Shown: positions 26,542-35,323, counted from the first letter of the stretch. The stretch: DNA of 64,000 nucleotides from Scatavimonas merdigallinarum (GCA_018713055.1 DVFW01000013.1:1-64000), one strand, 5' to 3'. Notes: generated from the sequence alone by a model not told the origin. Program-made: numbers and translations.

Positions 26542-26612
26542 ATGCTTTTCCTCCGTTTATGTAATGTTGGTTTTACAAAACGCCGCGCGCCGGTTTGGGG
26601 CGGCGGCCTTTT

Positions 26613-27572
26613 TTAAATATCCCACCGAAGCACGCAACTACCCGTGGTAAGTCCTGCGCCAAACGCGCACATGGCAATCAGATCTCCCTTTTTCAGGCGC
26701 CCGCTCCTGTGCGCGTCGTCCAGCGCCATGGGCATGCAGGAAGCAGACGTATTGCCGTAATGCGCAATATTTTTAATATACCTTTCCGCCGGAATCTGCA
26801 GCCGGGACACCGCTGTGTCAATAATCCGCGTATTTGCTTGGTGCGGGATCACATGATCAATCGCATCCTGCGTAAGCCCGGCCTGTGCAATGGCGTCTTT
26901 GAGTCCACGCACCATGGCTGTTACCGCAAACTTATAGACTTCCGGCCCATCCATATGCAAAACCGGCCTGTAGGATGGATGCTTATAAAACGGCGATGTA
27001 TTTTCCCCATGCGGCGCATACAAAACGTCTGTATCGCCTTTGGCCGTAAGACAGATCGATTTCAGGGCGTCTCCCTTTTCCAGCACCACCGCACCGCCGC
27101 CGTCTCCAAACAGCACACAGGTGGAGCGATCCTTCCAATCTGTAATATTGGACAGGTTGTCCGCCGCTATGACAAGCACTCTTTGCACTCTGTCCCGCGC
27201 AAAAAAGCCGGCAGCTACATCGAGCGCATACATAAATCCGGAGCAAGCCCCGTTTATATCAAACGCAGGGCACGAAGCGCCCAGCTCCTTTTGCACCACG
27301 CAGGCCTGCGAAGGGGTGATGTACTCCCCTCTGAGCGTCGCGCATATGATCAAATCCAGCTGTTGTGCGGTAATATTTGCGTTTTCCAGCGCATTTTTTG
27401 CTGCGCCTACGCAAATATCGGTAATCGTTTCTGTCGTGCATACATGTCTTTCATGAATGCCGGAACGCTTTCTGATCCATTCGTCACTGGTATCTACCAT
27501 GGTGGAAATTTCTTCGTTGGTGAGTATGTACTCCGGAACAAATTTCCCCGTACCTGTTATGCGGAAGCTCAC
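26613..27572 (-). CDS. fabH: 3-oxoacyl-ACP synthase III
   Basis: Initiating condensing enzyme joining acyl-CoA to malonyl-ACP, 319 residues. The Cys-His-Asn triad is present: Cys in NGACSGFMYALD, His in IPHQANTRI and Asn in YGNTSA. It starts with GTG at 27570-27572, which overlaps the TGA of the upstream MarR-type regulator (GTGA), so the two are coupled. Confidence 0.95.
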   Translation of the reverse strand: MSFRITGTGKFVPEYILTNEEISTMVDTSDEWIRKRSGIHERHVCTTETITDICVGAAKNALENANITAQQLDLIICATLRGEYITPSQACVVQKELGASCPAFDINGACSGFMYALDVAAGFFARDRVQRVLVIAADNLSNITDWKDRSTCVLFGDGGGAVVLEKGDALKSICLTAKGDTDVLYAPHGENTSPFYKHPSYRPVLHMDGPEVYKFAVTAMVRGLKDAIAQAGLTQDAIDHVIPHQANTRIIDTAVSRLQIPAERYIKNIAHYGNTSASCMPMALDDAHRSGRLKKGDLIAMCAFGAGLTTGSCVLRWDI

Positions 27573-28042
27573 GATTTTAACCCCTCCATCTTTTTAAGCC
27601 TTGCGCTTAAAAACGTATTCATTCTGTCCATACAGTTAAGCAAAATGCCTTTTTCCTGCTGTGTCATACCGCTTGTAATACTTTTGGCAAGGCTTTTATG
27701 AAAACGCTTATGTATACGGTCGGCATGCCTGCCGCTGTCTGTCAGCTGCACATATACCAGCCTGCCGTCCTCCAAGCCCTTTTTCTTTACGGCATACCCT
27801 TTTTTTACAAGCTTATTGACCGCGATGGTTACAGAAGAAGGCGTGATCATCAGTTCGTTTGCAATATCCCCCATCACCCTGCCCCGGATCGGATCACGGT
27901 TAATGACCTCGATCAGATGCAATTCTGTAATGGAAAGATTAAAACGCTTGGAACGCGTAAGCATATTCTGCTCCACTCTGGAAAAAAGCGAATAGCTTTG
28001 CTCCAAAACAAAATGAAATCTTTCAATGAAATCCTCTGACAT
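27569..28042 (-). CDS. FabT-like MarR-family regulator of fatty acid synthesis
   Basis: A 157-residue winged-helix regulator at the head of the fab operon. The HTH region runs around LSITELHLIEVINRD...GRVMGDIANELMITPSSVTIAVNKLVKKGY, followed by the wing GLEDGRLVYVQLTDSG. Position and size match streptococcal FabT, which represses this operon when bound to acyl-ACP. The ATG at 28040-28042 was chosen over an upstream GTG because it sits at proper distance from AGGTGG. A palindrome overlapping the promoter start is the likely operator, giving autoregulation. Confidence 0.88.
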   Translation of the reverse strand: MSEDFIERFHFVLEQSYSLFSRVEQNMLTRSKRFNLSITELHLIEVINRDPIRGRVMGDIANELMITPSSVTIAVNKLVKKGYAVKKKGLEDGRLVYVQLTDSGRHADRIHKRFHKSLAKSITSGMTQQEKGILLNCMDRMNTFLSARLKKMEGLKS

Positions 28043-28079
28043 GCTTCCGCCCACCTTTTTATAACCCTGCCGGCCTATA

Positions 28080-28098
28080 TAGTTTGATTGCTTAACTA
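28080..28098. promoter_or_regulatory. Putative FabT-like operator
   Basis: TAGTT-N9-AACTA inverted repeat directly downstream of the -10 box, covering the expected transcription start. The half TTTGATT resembles the FabT motif (AGTTTGA-type) that I recall from streptococci. Repression by steric block is inferred. Confidence 0.55.
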
Positions 28099-28127
28099 AT
28101 TTTATATCTACACTTTGTATTTGTCAA
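28099..28127 (-). promoter_or_regulatory. Promoter of the fab/acc operon
   Basis: On the minus strand TTGACA, 17 bases, TAAAAT. It is the only consensus-like promoter seen for the eleven-gene cluster. Confidence 0.8.
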
Positions 28128-28252
28128 GAAAACAACGTGCAATTCTCCGTCTGTCTTCTCTATTTTACCTTTATAATATATTTCAAACGATTTTTTTGTA
28201 ATAATATGGTTTATATCACGATTGATCCACATTTCTTTCTTTTATACAGCCG

Positions 28253-28573
28253 TCAGCTGCAAAAATCTTCTAAAAGCCGGGTCAGCTCCTTTTGTCCATA
28301 TGCTTGTATTCCCTGCTTAAGCGTCTTCTGGTCATATTCCGGCAACGTTTTAATTTCCACTTCCGTTATTTTAAAGGGCCTTTCACTGCCTTGTGAAAAA
28401 ACCGCAAGCCGGCCGTTATAGTCTTTGAGATAATAGACCGCTTCACTTGTTGTATCCGTCGGATTTTCTGCCTGTGCCTGGTTTTGTGCCGGAAACAGCG
28501 TAAATACCAGAGCCGTTACGGCAATTGCCGCAAAAAGCACGCTTACAATTATAACCAAACGTTTGCTGATCAT
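28253..28573 (-). CDS. BofC C-terminal-domain-like membrane protein
   Basis: A 106-residue protein with an N-terminal signal anchor (about residues 5-25) and a short extracytoplasmic domain. The pattern YYLKDYNGRLAVF, a charged turn, then LPEYDQKTLKQGIQAYGQKELTRLLEDF resembles the C-terminal domain of BofC, the intercompartmental signalling protein of the sigma K checkpoint. Small proteins with only this domain are common in Clostridia and their role is not settled. The ATG at 28571-28573 has AGAAGGGA upstream. It is transcribed divergently from the PBP gene. Confidence 0.72.
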   Translation of the reverse strand: MISKRLVIIVSVLFAAIAVTALVFTLFPAQNQAQAENPTDTTSEAVYYLKDYNGRLAVFSQGSERPFKITEVEIKTLPEYDQKTLKQGIQAYGQKELTRLLEDFCS

Positions 28574-28765
28574 AGCCGTCCCTTCTCCCCTCTGCCGCTG
28601 CATGACTTTCCTGTTTTTTTATAAAATTTGGCCGCTGTATTGCAGTTCTTTTATCTTTAGTATTGCAGCGCCGGTAAAGTTTATACTGCAATGATTAAAA
28701 CGCCCTGAAATTAACAGAATATTAATGAAATAATCAAAAAAAAGATTCCTTTTTCTTCCTTTTAG

Positions 28766-28774
28766 TGTTATAAT
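28766..28774 (+). promoter_or_regulatory. Extended -10 promoter before the PBP gene
   Basis: TG-T-TATAAT without a recognisable -35, about 100 bp before the PBP start codon. Confidence 0.5.
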
Positions 28775-28871
28775 GTGAAATAAGTGTATCGTCTTTTTGT
28801 GCAGGCACTGCTTTATAGGCTTTTTATACTATACTTGGATTTTCAATTTTTACAGGGAGGTCGGCCACTCT

Positions 28872-31271
28872 ATGCGCAAAACCGACATTAATAAATTTAC
28901 AGGCGAAGCAGAACAGCAAAAAGCTGTGACGACAAACGCCGCCGTGAAAGGAGCCAAGGGGACGCTGTCGATTGTGTGGAAACTGCTGTCTACCTTTTTA
29001 ATGATCTTGTGCGTTTCTCTTGTAGTCGTTGGTATTTCTGTAATGATTTATCTTTTCGGTTTGGCCAACGAGCCCACGGGTATTGACCTGCATGCCTCCA
29101 AGCTGCAGCTCACCAGCTTTATTTATGTAAACGACGAAAACGGCAATCCAGTGGAATACCAAAGGCTGCATAGTACAGAAAACCGCATATGGGTAGATTA
29201 TGAGGATATCCCCCAGTCCATGAAGGACGCGATTATTGCAATTGAGGACAAGCGCTTTTACGACCATAACGGTGTGGACTGGGTGCGTACGGCAGGGGCT
29301 GTGTTCAGCCTTGCCTCCGGTTCTGACAGCTACGGCGGTTCCACGCTGACGCAGCAGCTGATCAAAAATATTACCGATGACAACCAGGTCAGCATCACCA
29401 GAAAATTAAGGGAAATCTTTCGCGCTTTAAATTTGGAGCGGGATTTTACAAAAGACGAAATTTTGGAAGCTTACCTGAACATTGTCAACTTTGGCAGCGG
29501 CTGCCGCGGCGTGCAGGCGGCGGCACATTTATATTTTGGCAAAGATATTCAGGATTGTTCGATCGCGCAGTGCGCGGCCATTGCCGGTATTACACAAAAT
29601 CCGGCGGCCTATACCCCTCTTGATTATCCGGAATCCAACAAAGAGCGCCGTGAAACCGTTTTGCAGGAAATGTATGACCAGGGAAAAATCAGCAAGGAAG
29701 AATACGACCAGGCTATGGAAGAATCACAAACCATGACCTTTGTAGGCTACGTAGAGGAGGAAGAGGACGAAGAAGAGGAAGAAGAGGTACCAAACTGGTA
29801 TATTGACATGCTTTTCCGTGACCTCCGCACAGACCTGGCACAAGAACTGAATATCAGCGAAGAGGCTGCTTCTACCAAGCTGTATACCGAAGGGTTAAAA
29901 ATTTACTGTGCTATGGATACCGAAATGCAGGAATTTGCAGAGCAATACGTTTTAAATCTGGACACCCCTTCCGACCCTAACCTGCAAATGGGCCTGATTA
30001 TGATGGATTTTGACGGGCGTATTATTGCCTCTGTCGGCAGTCGGGAAAAAAAGGACGGCATGCTGTTGTGGGACAGGGCAAATATTTCCGAACTGCAGCC
30101 CGGTTCCTCTATTAAACCTTCGTTTGTTTATCCACTGGCTATTGAAAATAAAATTTACCATTTTTCGTCGTTTGTATTGGACGAACCGTTCGAACACTGG
30201 GCATGGACAGATAACGGCTGGATTTCCGGCCCAAACAACTCGGGCGGCTATTATTACGGTAACGTCCTTTTGCCCGATGCAATTGAGGCATCTTTAAACG
30301 GTGCGGCTGTACAAACCATGCAGCTGGTGGGCGTTAAAAACGCCTACAATCAAGCTGTAAATAAAACAGGCTTCCGGCATCTGACAACAGAAGATTCTGA
30401 AAATATTGGCGGTTTGTCCCTCGGAGGCCTCAACGGAGGCGTCACCGTCAGGGAAATGGTCTCTTCTTACCAATACATGGGCAACGGCGGTAGATATTAT
30501 GAACCGTATTCCTACTACTACGTAACGGACCAGGATGGGGAAATCATTTTAGACAACCGCGAAAACATTCCAATCCAGTCCTACTCATCTGAAACCGCTA
30601 CAATTATGAACCGGCTTTTGCACTATAACGTTACCTATTCCAACCCGGCGCATACTGCCGCCGGTATGGCTGCCATTTCAGGTTGGGATATTCTTGGTAA
30701 AACCGGTACCTCGGACTACGGTAAGGACCACTGGTTTATTGGCCTTTCTCCCTATGCGCTGCTGGGTATATGGACCGGCTTTGATACGCCTGCCTCGATT
30801 GTTGGCAGCACCAACGTTCCCGAGCAGACCTTCCATGACCTGATGTCAGAATATCTCTCTGATAAAGAACCGAAGGAATTTACGCTTTCACCCAATGTAG
30901 AAGCTATCCCATATTGCGCGTCAACAGGTTTGCTTGCCACCAGCTATTGCGGAGAAACCTATATGGGATATTATACAGAAGATATGCGCCCTGATTACTG
31001 CTACGGCGGCCACGGGTACAGTTATTATGATGACAGCTACGATAACTACGATGATTATGACGACGATTACGATTCCAGCTATTCCTACGACGACAGCTCA
31101 GACGTTTCGTCCGACGATGCTTCCAGTGAGCCTGATTATTCCGATGTTCCCTCAGAAGACCCCGGTAGCGTGGCGCCTGAGCCACCGGCTTCATCCGATG
31201 ATGTTCCGCCTGCCGAAAGCGGCGGGGACGTTTCTACTGGCGGGGATGTTACCAGCGGGGAGTATATATAG
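28872..31271 (+). CDS. Class A penicillin-binding protein
   Basis: Bifunctional peptidoglycan synthase, 799 residues. A short cytoplasmic segment and one membrane helix (about 38-63) precede the GT51 glycosyltransferase domain, with EDKRFYDHNGVDW, GGSTLTQQLIKN and LEAYLNIVNFG. The transpeptidase domain has the active Ser in GSSIKPSF, the SLN motif and the KTGTSD box. Two oddities stand out. An acidic run (about ten Glu/Asp) separates the domains, and the C-terminal 100 residues form an Asp/Tyr/Ser-rich, low-complexity extracellular tail. GGGAGG supports the ATG at 28872; an earlier start at 28797 is unlikely. Confidence 0.94.
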   Translation: MRKTDINKFTGEAEQQKAVTTNAAVKGAKGTLSIVWKLLSTFLMILCVSLVVVGISVMIYLFGLANEPTGIDLHASKLQLTSFIYVNDENGNPVEYQRLHSTENRIWVDYEDIPQSMKDAIIAIEDKRFYDHNGVDWVRTAGAVFSLASGSDSYGGSTLTQQLIKNITDDNQVSITRKLREIFRALNLERDFTKDEILEAYLNIVNFGSGCRGVQAAAHLYFGKDIQDCSIAQCAAIAGITQNPAAYTPLDYPESNKERRETVLQEMYDQGKISKEEYDQAMEESQTMTFVGYVEEEEDEEEEEEVPNWYIDMLFRDLRTDLAQELNISEEAASTKLYTEGLKIYCAMDTEMQEFAEQYVLNLDTPSDPNLQMGLIMMDFDGRIIASVGSREKKDGMLLWDRANISELQPGSSIKPSFVYPLAIENKIYHFSSFVLDEPFEHWAWTDNGWISGPNNSGGYYYGNVLLPDAIEASLNGAAVQTMQLVGVKNAYNQAVNKTGFRHLTTEDSENIGGLSLGGLNGGVTVREMVSSYQYMGNGGRYYEPYSYYYVTDQDGEIILDNRENIPIQSYSSETATIMNRLLHYNVTYSNPAHTAAGMAAISGWDILGKTGTSDYGKDHWFIGLSPYALLGIWTGFDTPASIVGSTNVPEQTFHDLMSEYLSDKEPKEFTLSPNVEAIPYCASTGLLATSYCGETYMGYYTEDMRPDYCYGGHGYSYYDDSYDNYDDYDDDYDSSYSYDDSSDVSSDDASSEPDYSDVPSEDPGSVAPEPPASSDDVPPAESGGDVSTGGDVTSGEYI

Positions 31272-31342
31272 CCCCCCTTGGTAGCAGATTTGCTTTTGCG
31301 GTAATAGAATAAGAATTATGAAAACTTTTGAAGAGGTGTAAA

Positions 31343-32587
31343 ATGATACAGGTAGCGATTATGGGCTATGGGGTTGTTGGCTCCGGTGTTGCGGAAATAT
31401 TGCTCACGCACAGGGAAAGCCTGAAAAAAAGAGCGCAGGAAGAAATGCATATTAAATATATTTTAGATATACGCGATTTTCCCGACAGCCCCCTACACGA
31501 CCGGTTTACCAAGAATTTTGACGATATCTGCAACGACGAAGAGGTAAAGGTTGTTGTAGAGACAATGGGTGGCCTGCACCCGGCTTTCGATTTTGTAAAG
31601 CGCTGCCTGGAAAAGGGAAAAAGCGTTGTTACGTCCAATAAAGAGCTGGTTGCAGCCAAAGGCGCGCAGCTTTTGCAGATTGCAAAGGACAAAAACGCCA
31701 ATTTCCTTTTTGAGGCAAGCGTCGGCGGCGGTATCCCTATTATCCGGCCGATCAGCCAGTGCCTTGCAGCAAATGAGGTCAGCCAGATCGCTGGTATTTT
31801 AAACGGGACAACCAATTTTATTCTTACAAAAATGATTCATGAGCACATGAAGTTTGACCAGGCATTGGCGCTGGCGCAAAAGCTTGGCTATGCCGAGCGC
31901 GACCCTTCCGCAGACGTAGACGGTTATGACGCAGTACGCAAAATCTGTATTTTGGCGTCCCTTACATTTGGCAAACATGTTTATCCCGACAACATATATA
32001 CAGAAGGCATTACAAACATTACATTAGAAGACGTGGCCTACGCTTCCGCCTGGGGCGGTGTGATCAAATTGATCGGCAGCGTAAAAATGCTTGACGACGG
32101 CCGGATCGATATTTTTGTAGCTCCCATGTTTATCAGCAGCCAAAGCCAGCTGGCCGGTGTGGATGACGTGTTCAACGGTATTATGGTTCGCGGCGATGCA
32201 ACCGGCGACGTTGTATTTTACGGCAAGGGTGCCGGTAAACTGCCAACGGCCAGCGCGGTAGTAGCCGATATGATAGACTGCATTAAGCATTTAAAGGCAA
32301 GGAAATACCTGTATTGGGCCGACGGCACGGACGATTATGTGCTTCCCTGGGAACAAAGCGTCACATCCATGTTTATCAGGGCTTTTGCAGACAATACGGA
32401 AGATGCCCTTGCATCCGCCAAAAATATTTTTGGTGCTGTTACACCGCTTGGCCGCAATAATACTGCTGACGGCGAGTTTGCTTTTATTACTCCGGAAAAG
32501 ACTGTGGGCGCCATCCTTGCAGATATTGACAAGCTGCAAAGCCAAGGCGTGAAGGTTGTATCTAAAATCAGAATTGGGGATTTGTAA
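31343..32587 (+). CDS. hom: Homoserine dehydrogenase
   Basis: Reduces aspartate semialdehyde to homoserine, 414 residues. The NAD(P) motif is IMGYGVVGSGVAEIL, followed by TSNKELVAAKG, FEASVGGGIPIIRP, ILNGTTNFIL and the catalytic segment AERDPSADVDGYDAVRK. The C-terminal 85 residues (FIRAFADNTED...VKVVSKIRI) look like a divergent ACT domain, so threonine feedback is possible. The ATG at 31343 follows GAGGTG. It is the first gene of a hom-thrB-lysC cluster and is followed by thrB after 2 bp. Confidence 0.95.
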   Translation: MIQVAIMGYGVVGSGVAEILLTHRESLKKRAQEEMHIKYILDIRDFPDSPLHDRFTKNFDDICNDEEVKVVVETMGGLHPAFDFVKRCLEKGKSVVTSNKELVAAKGAQLLQIAKDKNANFLFEASVGGGIPIIRPISQCLAANEVSQIAGILNGTTNFILTKMIHEHMKFDQALALAQKLGYAERDPSADVDGYDAVRKICILASLTFGKHVYPDNIYTEGITNITLEDVAYASAWGGVIKLIGSVKMLDDGRIDIFVAPMFISSQSQLAGVDDVFNGIMVRGDATGDVVFYGKGAGKLPTASAVVADMIDCIKHLKARKYLYWADGTDDYVLPWEQSVTSMFIRAFADNTEDALASAKNIFGAVTPLGRNNTADGEFAFITPEKTVGAILADIDKLQSQGVKVVSKIRIGDL

Positions 32588-32589
32588 TT

Positions 32590-33486
32590 ATGATTCGGAT
32601 TCAGGTTCCCGCGACAAGCGCAAATTTAGGCTCAGGCTTTGACAGCCTGGGCATTGCTTTGAGTATGTATAACCAGGTATGGATGGAAGAATTTGACGGG
32701 ATTGCTATTACTTCAAAAGACGCCGTTGCCGTCCCAACCGACCAAAGCAACCTGATTTACTGGTCTGCTTCTTATCTTTATAAAGAATGTGGGCGTCGCT
32801 TTCCAGGCTTAAAGCTGGTGCAGGAAAACAATATTCCCATGACAAGAGGGCTGGGGAGCAGCAGCGCCTGTATTGTTGCAGGGCTGCTTGGCGCCAACCG
32901 CTTTCTTGGTAACCCGCTTACACAGCACGACCTTGTGAATCTTGCCTGCAAAATAGAGGGCCACCCGGACAATACTACGCCGGCTTTTACCGGCGGGCTT
33001 GTCACGTCCGCCATAGAGGGCGGACGTGTTCATTCTGTTACGGTCCCCATTGCCGCGCATATTCGCTTTGGCCTTTTTATCCCTCCCTTTGAGCTGAAAA
33101 CCGAAACGGCCAGAAGCGCTCTTCCAAAATCCTACTCCCGCGAAGACGCCGTTTATAATCTTTCGCGTTCCGCGCTGATGACCGCGGCGCTTTTTTCCGG
33201 AAGCCTGGAAAACCTCCGCGTTGCTGTGCAGGACCGCTTACATCAACCCTACCGCACGCAATTTATCCCCGGGCTGGACACCGTCTTTCGCACAAGCTAT
33301 GAGCTTGGCTCCTATGGTACTTATATAAGCGGCGCCGGACCAACCGTTATTTCCATCATAGATGACAAGCTACAGGATATCTTTCGTGCGCATGCGCTTA
33401 CTTCTCTTGAAGAAAAGGGTATAAAAAACTGGCGTTTTAAGGTTTTAAGCCCGGATGCCTGCGGCGCACAGATCATGATCGACTGA
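32590..33486 (+). CDS. thrB: Homoserine kinase
   Basis: GHMP-family kinase that phosphorylates homoserine, 298 residues. Characteristic are the start VPATSANLGSGFDSLGIAL, the phosphate loop MTRGLGSSSACIV, the GHPDNTTPAFTGG segment and the C-terminal SGAGPTVISI. Tightly packed after hom. thrC is not in the window. Confidence 0.95.
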   Translation: MIRIQVPATSANLGSGFDSLGIALSMYNQVWMEEFDGIAITSKDAVAVPTDQSNLIYWSASYLYKECGRRFPGLKLVQENNIPMTRGLGSSSACIVAGLLGANRFLGNPLTQHDLVNLACKIEGHPDNTTPAFTGGLVTSAIEGGRVHSVTVPIAAHIRFGLFIPPFELKTETARSALPKSYSREDAVYNLSRSALMTAALFSGSLENLRVAVQDRLHQPYRTQFIPGLDTVFRTSYELGSYGTYISGAGPTVISIIDDKLQDIFRAHALTSLEEKGIKNWRFKVLSPDACGAQIMID

Positions 33487-33510
33487 TGTATTCCCCGCGT
33501 ATTTCCGGCG

Positions 33511-33539
33511 TTGACAAACGCCTGTTTTGCATATAAAAT
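33511..33539 (+). promoter_or_regulatory. Promoter of lysC
   Basis: TTGACA, 17 bases, TAAAAT, between thrB and lysC. The leader would be about 45 nt, leaving no room for an L-box lysine riboswitch. Confidence 0.75.
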
Positions 33540-33590
33540 CTGTTGTGGATCTTTTTTCACAATGGCGAATATATATGGAGGTAACACTTT

Positions 33591-34805
33591 ATGAGCCTGA
33601 TTGTACAAAAATTTGGCGGCAGCTCTGTTGCAAACGCGCAGCGCGTTTACAATGTCGCCCGCATTGTAACAGATACCTATAAAAAAGGCAACCGCGTAAT
33701 TGTTGTGGTTTCCGCACAGGGTGACACCACCGACGATTTACTTGCCAAGGCAGAAGAAATCAACCCCAATGCTTCCAAACGGGAAAAAGATATGCTTTTA
33801 GCCGCAGGAGAACAGATCTCGATTGCCCTTTTATCCATGGCAATTGAAAAGCTGGGCTACCCTGTTGTTTCCCTGCTGGGCTGGCAGGCAGGGTTTCAAA
33901 CTACGTCGATGCATACGGGGGCACGCATCAAAAGAATTATTCCGGAGCGCGTTAAACGTGAGCTGGATAAAAATAACATTGTCGTTATTGCCGGCTTCCA
34001 GGGGATCAGCCGTTACGAGGATGTAACAACACTGGGCCGTGGCGGCTCCGACACGAGCGCCGTCGCCATTGCAGCGGCCATGCATGCGGATCTTTGCCAA
34101 ATTTACACGGATGTAGAAGGCGTTTATACCGCAGACCCGCGTAAGGTAAAAAACGCCAGAAAGCTTGACGAGATTTCCTATGATGAAATGCTTGAGCTTG
34201 CTACATTGGGCGCGCAGGTGTTGCACAACCGCAGTGTGGAAATGGCAAAAAAATACAACTTAGAGCTTGAAGTTCTTTCAAGCTTAACTTGCGCACCCGG
34301 TACAATAGTTAAGGAGGCAGCTAAAATGGAAAAAATGTTGATCAGCGGCGTTGCAAAAGACACAGATGTAGCAAGAATATCTGTCACAGGCGTACCAGAC
34401 AGGCCCGGCCTGGCCTTTAAAATGTTTTCAAAACTTGCGGCAAAGGATATTAACGTAGACATTATTCTACAGTCTATTGGCCGTGACGATACAAAGGACA
34501 TCTCCTTCACCGTTGCAAAAGATAAGGGAAAGGAAGCCGTTGCGATTCTGGAGGACTATATTGCAACCATTGGCGGCAATAAGGTTCTGTACGATGACAG
34601 AGTTGCAAAAATTTCGATTGTCGGCGCCGGTATGGAAACGCATGCGGGGGTTGCTTCAAAAATGTTTGAGGCACTTTATGATTCTCAAATCAATATCCAG
34701 ATGATCTCTACAAGCGAAATTAAAGTCTCCGTACTGATTGCTGTTGAAGACGCCGACCGGGCGGTCAGCGCCATCCATTCCAAATTTTTTGATGTATTAA
34801 GTTAA
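33591..34805 (+). CDS. lysC: Aspartate kinase (with internal beta-subunit start)
   Basis: Phosphorylates aspartate, the first step to Lys, Thr and Met. The 404-residue protein has the kinase start VQKFGGSSVAN, the GRGGSDTSAVAIAAA motif and TDVEGVYTADPR, followed by two ACT domains (about 260-330 and 340-404). An in-frame ATG (Met246) preceded by a perfect AAGGAGG lies inside the gene, as in the B. subtilis aspartokinase II gene that encodes overlapping alpha and beta subunits. It has its own promoter downstream of thrB. Confidence 0.96.
   Translation: MSLIVQKFGGSSVANAQRVYNVARIVTDTYKKGNRVIVVVSAQGDTTDDLLAKAEEINPNASKREKDMLLAAGEQISIALLSMAIEKLGYPVVSLLGWQAGFQTTSMHTGARIKRIIPERVKRELDKNNIVVIAGFQGISRYEDVTTLGRGGSDTSAVAIAAAMHADLCQIYTDVEGVYTADPRKVKNARKLDEISYDEMLELATLGAQVLHNRSVEMAKKYNLELEVLSSLTCAPGTIVKEAAKMEKMLISGVAKDTDVARISVTGVPDRPGLAFKMFSKLAAKDINVDIILQSIGRDDTKDISFTVAKDKGKEAVAILEDYIATIGGNKVLYDDRVAKISIVGAGMETHAGVASKMFEALYDSQINIQMISTSEIKVSVLIAVEDADRAVSAIHSKFFDVLS
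34311..34805 (+). other. Internal ribosome binding site and beta-subunit frame of lysC
   Basis: AAGGAGG at 34311-34317, 8 bases, then ATG at 34326-34328 in the lysC frame. The predicted 159-residue product begins MEKMLISGVAKDTD and consists of the two regulatory ACT domains only. This matches the known beta subunit arrangement of Bacillus aspartokinase II. Expression here is inferred. Confidence 0.7.
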
Positions 34806-34813
34806 ATCTTTAT

Positions 34814-34842
34814 TTGACATTATCCTTTATACATGTTATAAT
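34814..34842 (+). promoter_or_regulatory. Consensus promoter of tRNA-Pro
   Basis: TTGACA, exactly 17 bases, TATAAT. A stable leader hairpin (CGGTG...CACCG with an inner GGGG/CCCC stem, 34849-34873) lies between promoter and tRNA. Confidence 0.85.
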
Positions 34843-34880
34843 GAAGAGCGGTGACGGGGTAACCCCGCCACCGTTTATAT

Positions 34881-34957
34881 CCGGGTGTGGCGCAGTTTGG
34901 TAGCGCGCTTGAATGGGGTTCAAGAGGCCGCTGGTTCGACTCCAGTCACTCGGACCA
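34881..34957 (+). tRNA. tRNA-Pro (anticodon GGG)
   Basis: 77 nt including encoded CCA. The acceptor stem CCGGGTG/CACTCGG pairs with one G-U, the D stem is GCGC/GCGC, and the anticodon stem CTTGA/TCAAG encloses loop ATGGGGT with anticodon GGG at 34915-34917. The T arm is GCTGG-TTCGACT-CCAGT. All four arms fold, and the discriminator is A. It is preceded by a perfect promoter and followed by a terminator. Confidence 0.97.
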
Positions 34958-34966
34958 CCAGGCAGG

Positions 34967-35000
34967 GCCTGGAGCCAATTCGCGCTCCAGGCTTTGTTTT
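34967..35000 (+). terminator. Terminator of tRNA-Pro
   Basis: GCCTGGAGC and GCTCCAGGC pair perfectly around an 8-base loop, followed by TTTGTTTT. Confidence 0.85.
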
Positions 35001-35012
35001 ACCCAAAATGCA

Positions 35013-35040
35013 ATGCCCGCGTCCAACGGGCATCTTTTTT
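35013..35040 (+). terminator. Second terminator after tRNA-Pro
   Basis: ATGCCCG and CGGGCAT around a 7-base loop, then C and TTTTTT. Its right arm is also the left end of the 65-bp direct repeat. Confidence 0.7.
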
Positions 35041-35092
35041 GTCAACGCTTCCCACCCCGTCGCGGACTTTGTATCGTTCGCGACGGCTTTTC
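35028..35092 (+). repeat. 65-bp direct repeat with hairpin, copy 1
   Basis: About 86% identical, without gaps, to 36080-36144. The core is the stem CCGTCGCG / CGCGACGG around a 14-base loop (35057-35086). In the second copy one stem pair changes from G-C to A-T on both sides, so pairing is kept. A further short match (GGTATCTTTTTGTCAAC) occurs at about 35231. The two copies flank the NUDIX patch. Confidence 0.85.
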
Positions 35093-35323
35093 TTTTTGAA
35101 AATCCATCGGCTCACACGCACTCCTTTCCGAAAAAGGTCACGCGTAGCTTTGGCTGTTCGCTCGCAAGCGCACTCCTGGCGCCTGCGCGGCGCTACCAAC
35201 CTTTTTCGGTTTTTTCTACGCGGTAACTTACGGTATCTTTTTGTCAACCCCTCTCAGAAGAATATCGAAAGAAGTCGACTTTTTCGCTGTTGACAGATTA
35301 TTTTATGGATTGGAGAAAATATT

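Noticed and set aside
33487..33590. Lysine riboswitch before lysC
   Set aside because: The promoter lies within this gap and leaves only about 45 nt of leader, far too short for an L-box.
34885..35226. Plus-strand frame starting inside tRNA-Pro
   Set aside because: It begins within the tRNA, crosses two terminators and part of it is the translated hairpin repeat; the similar peptide from copy 2 (36072 onward) reflects the DNA repeat, not a gene.
35290..35323. TTGACA before the NUDIX gene as a -35 element
   Set aside because: No -10 hexamer lies at 16-18 bp; the sequence is more likely part of the GTCAAC/GTTGAC inverted pair in the repeat patch.
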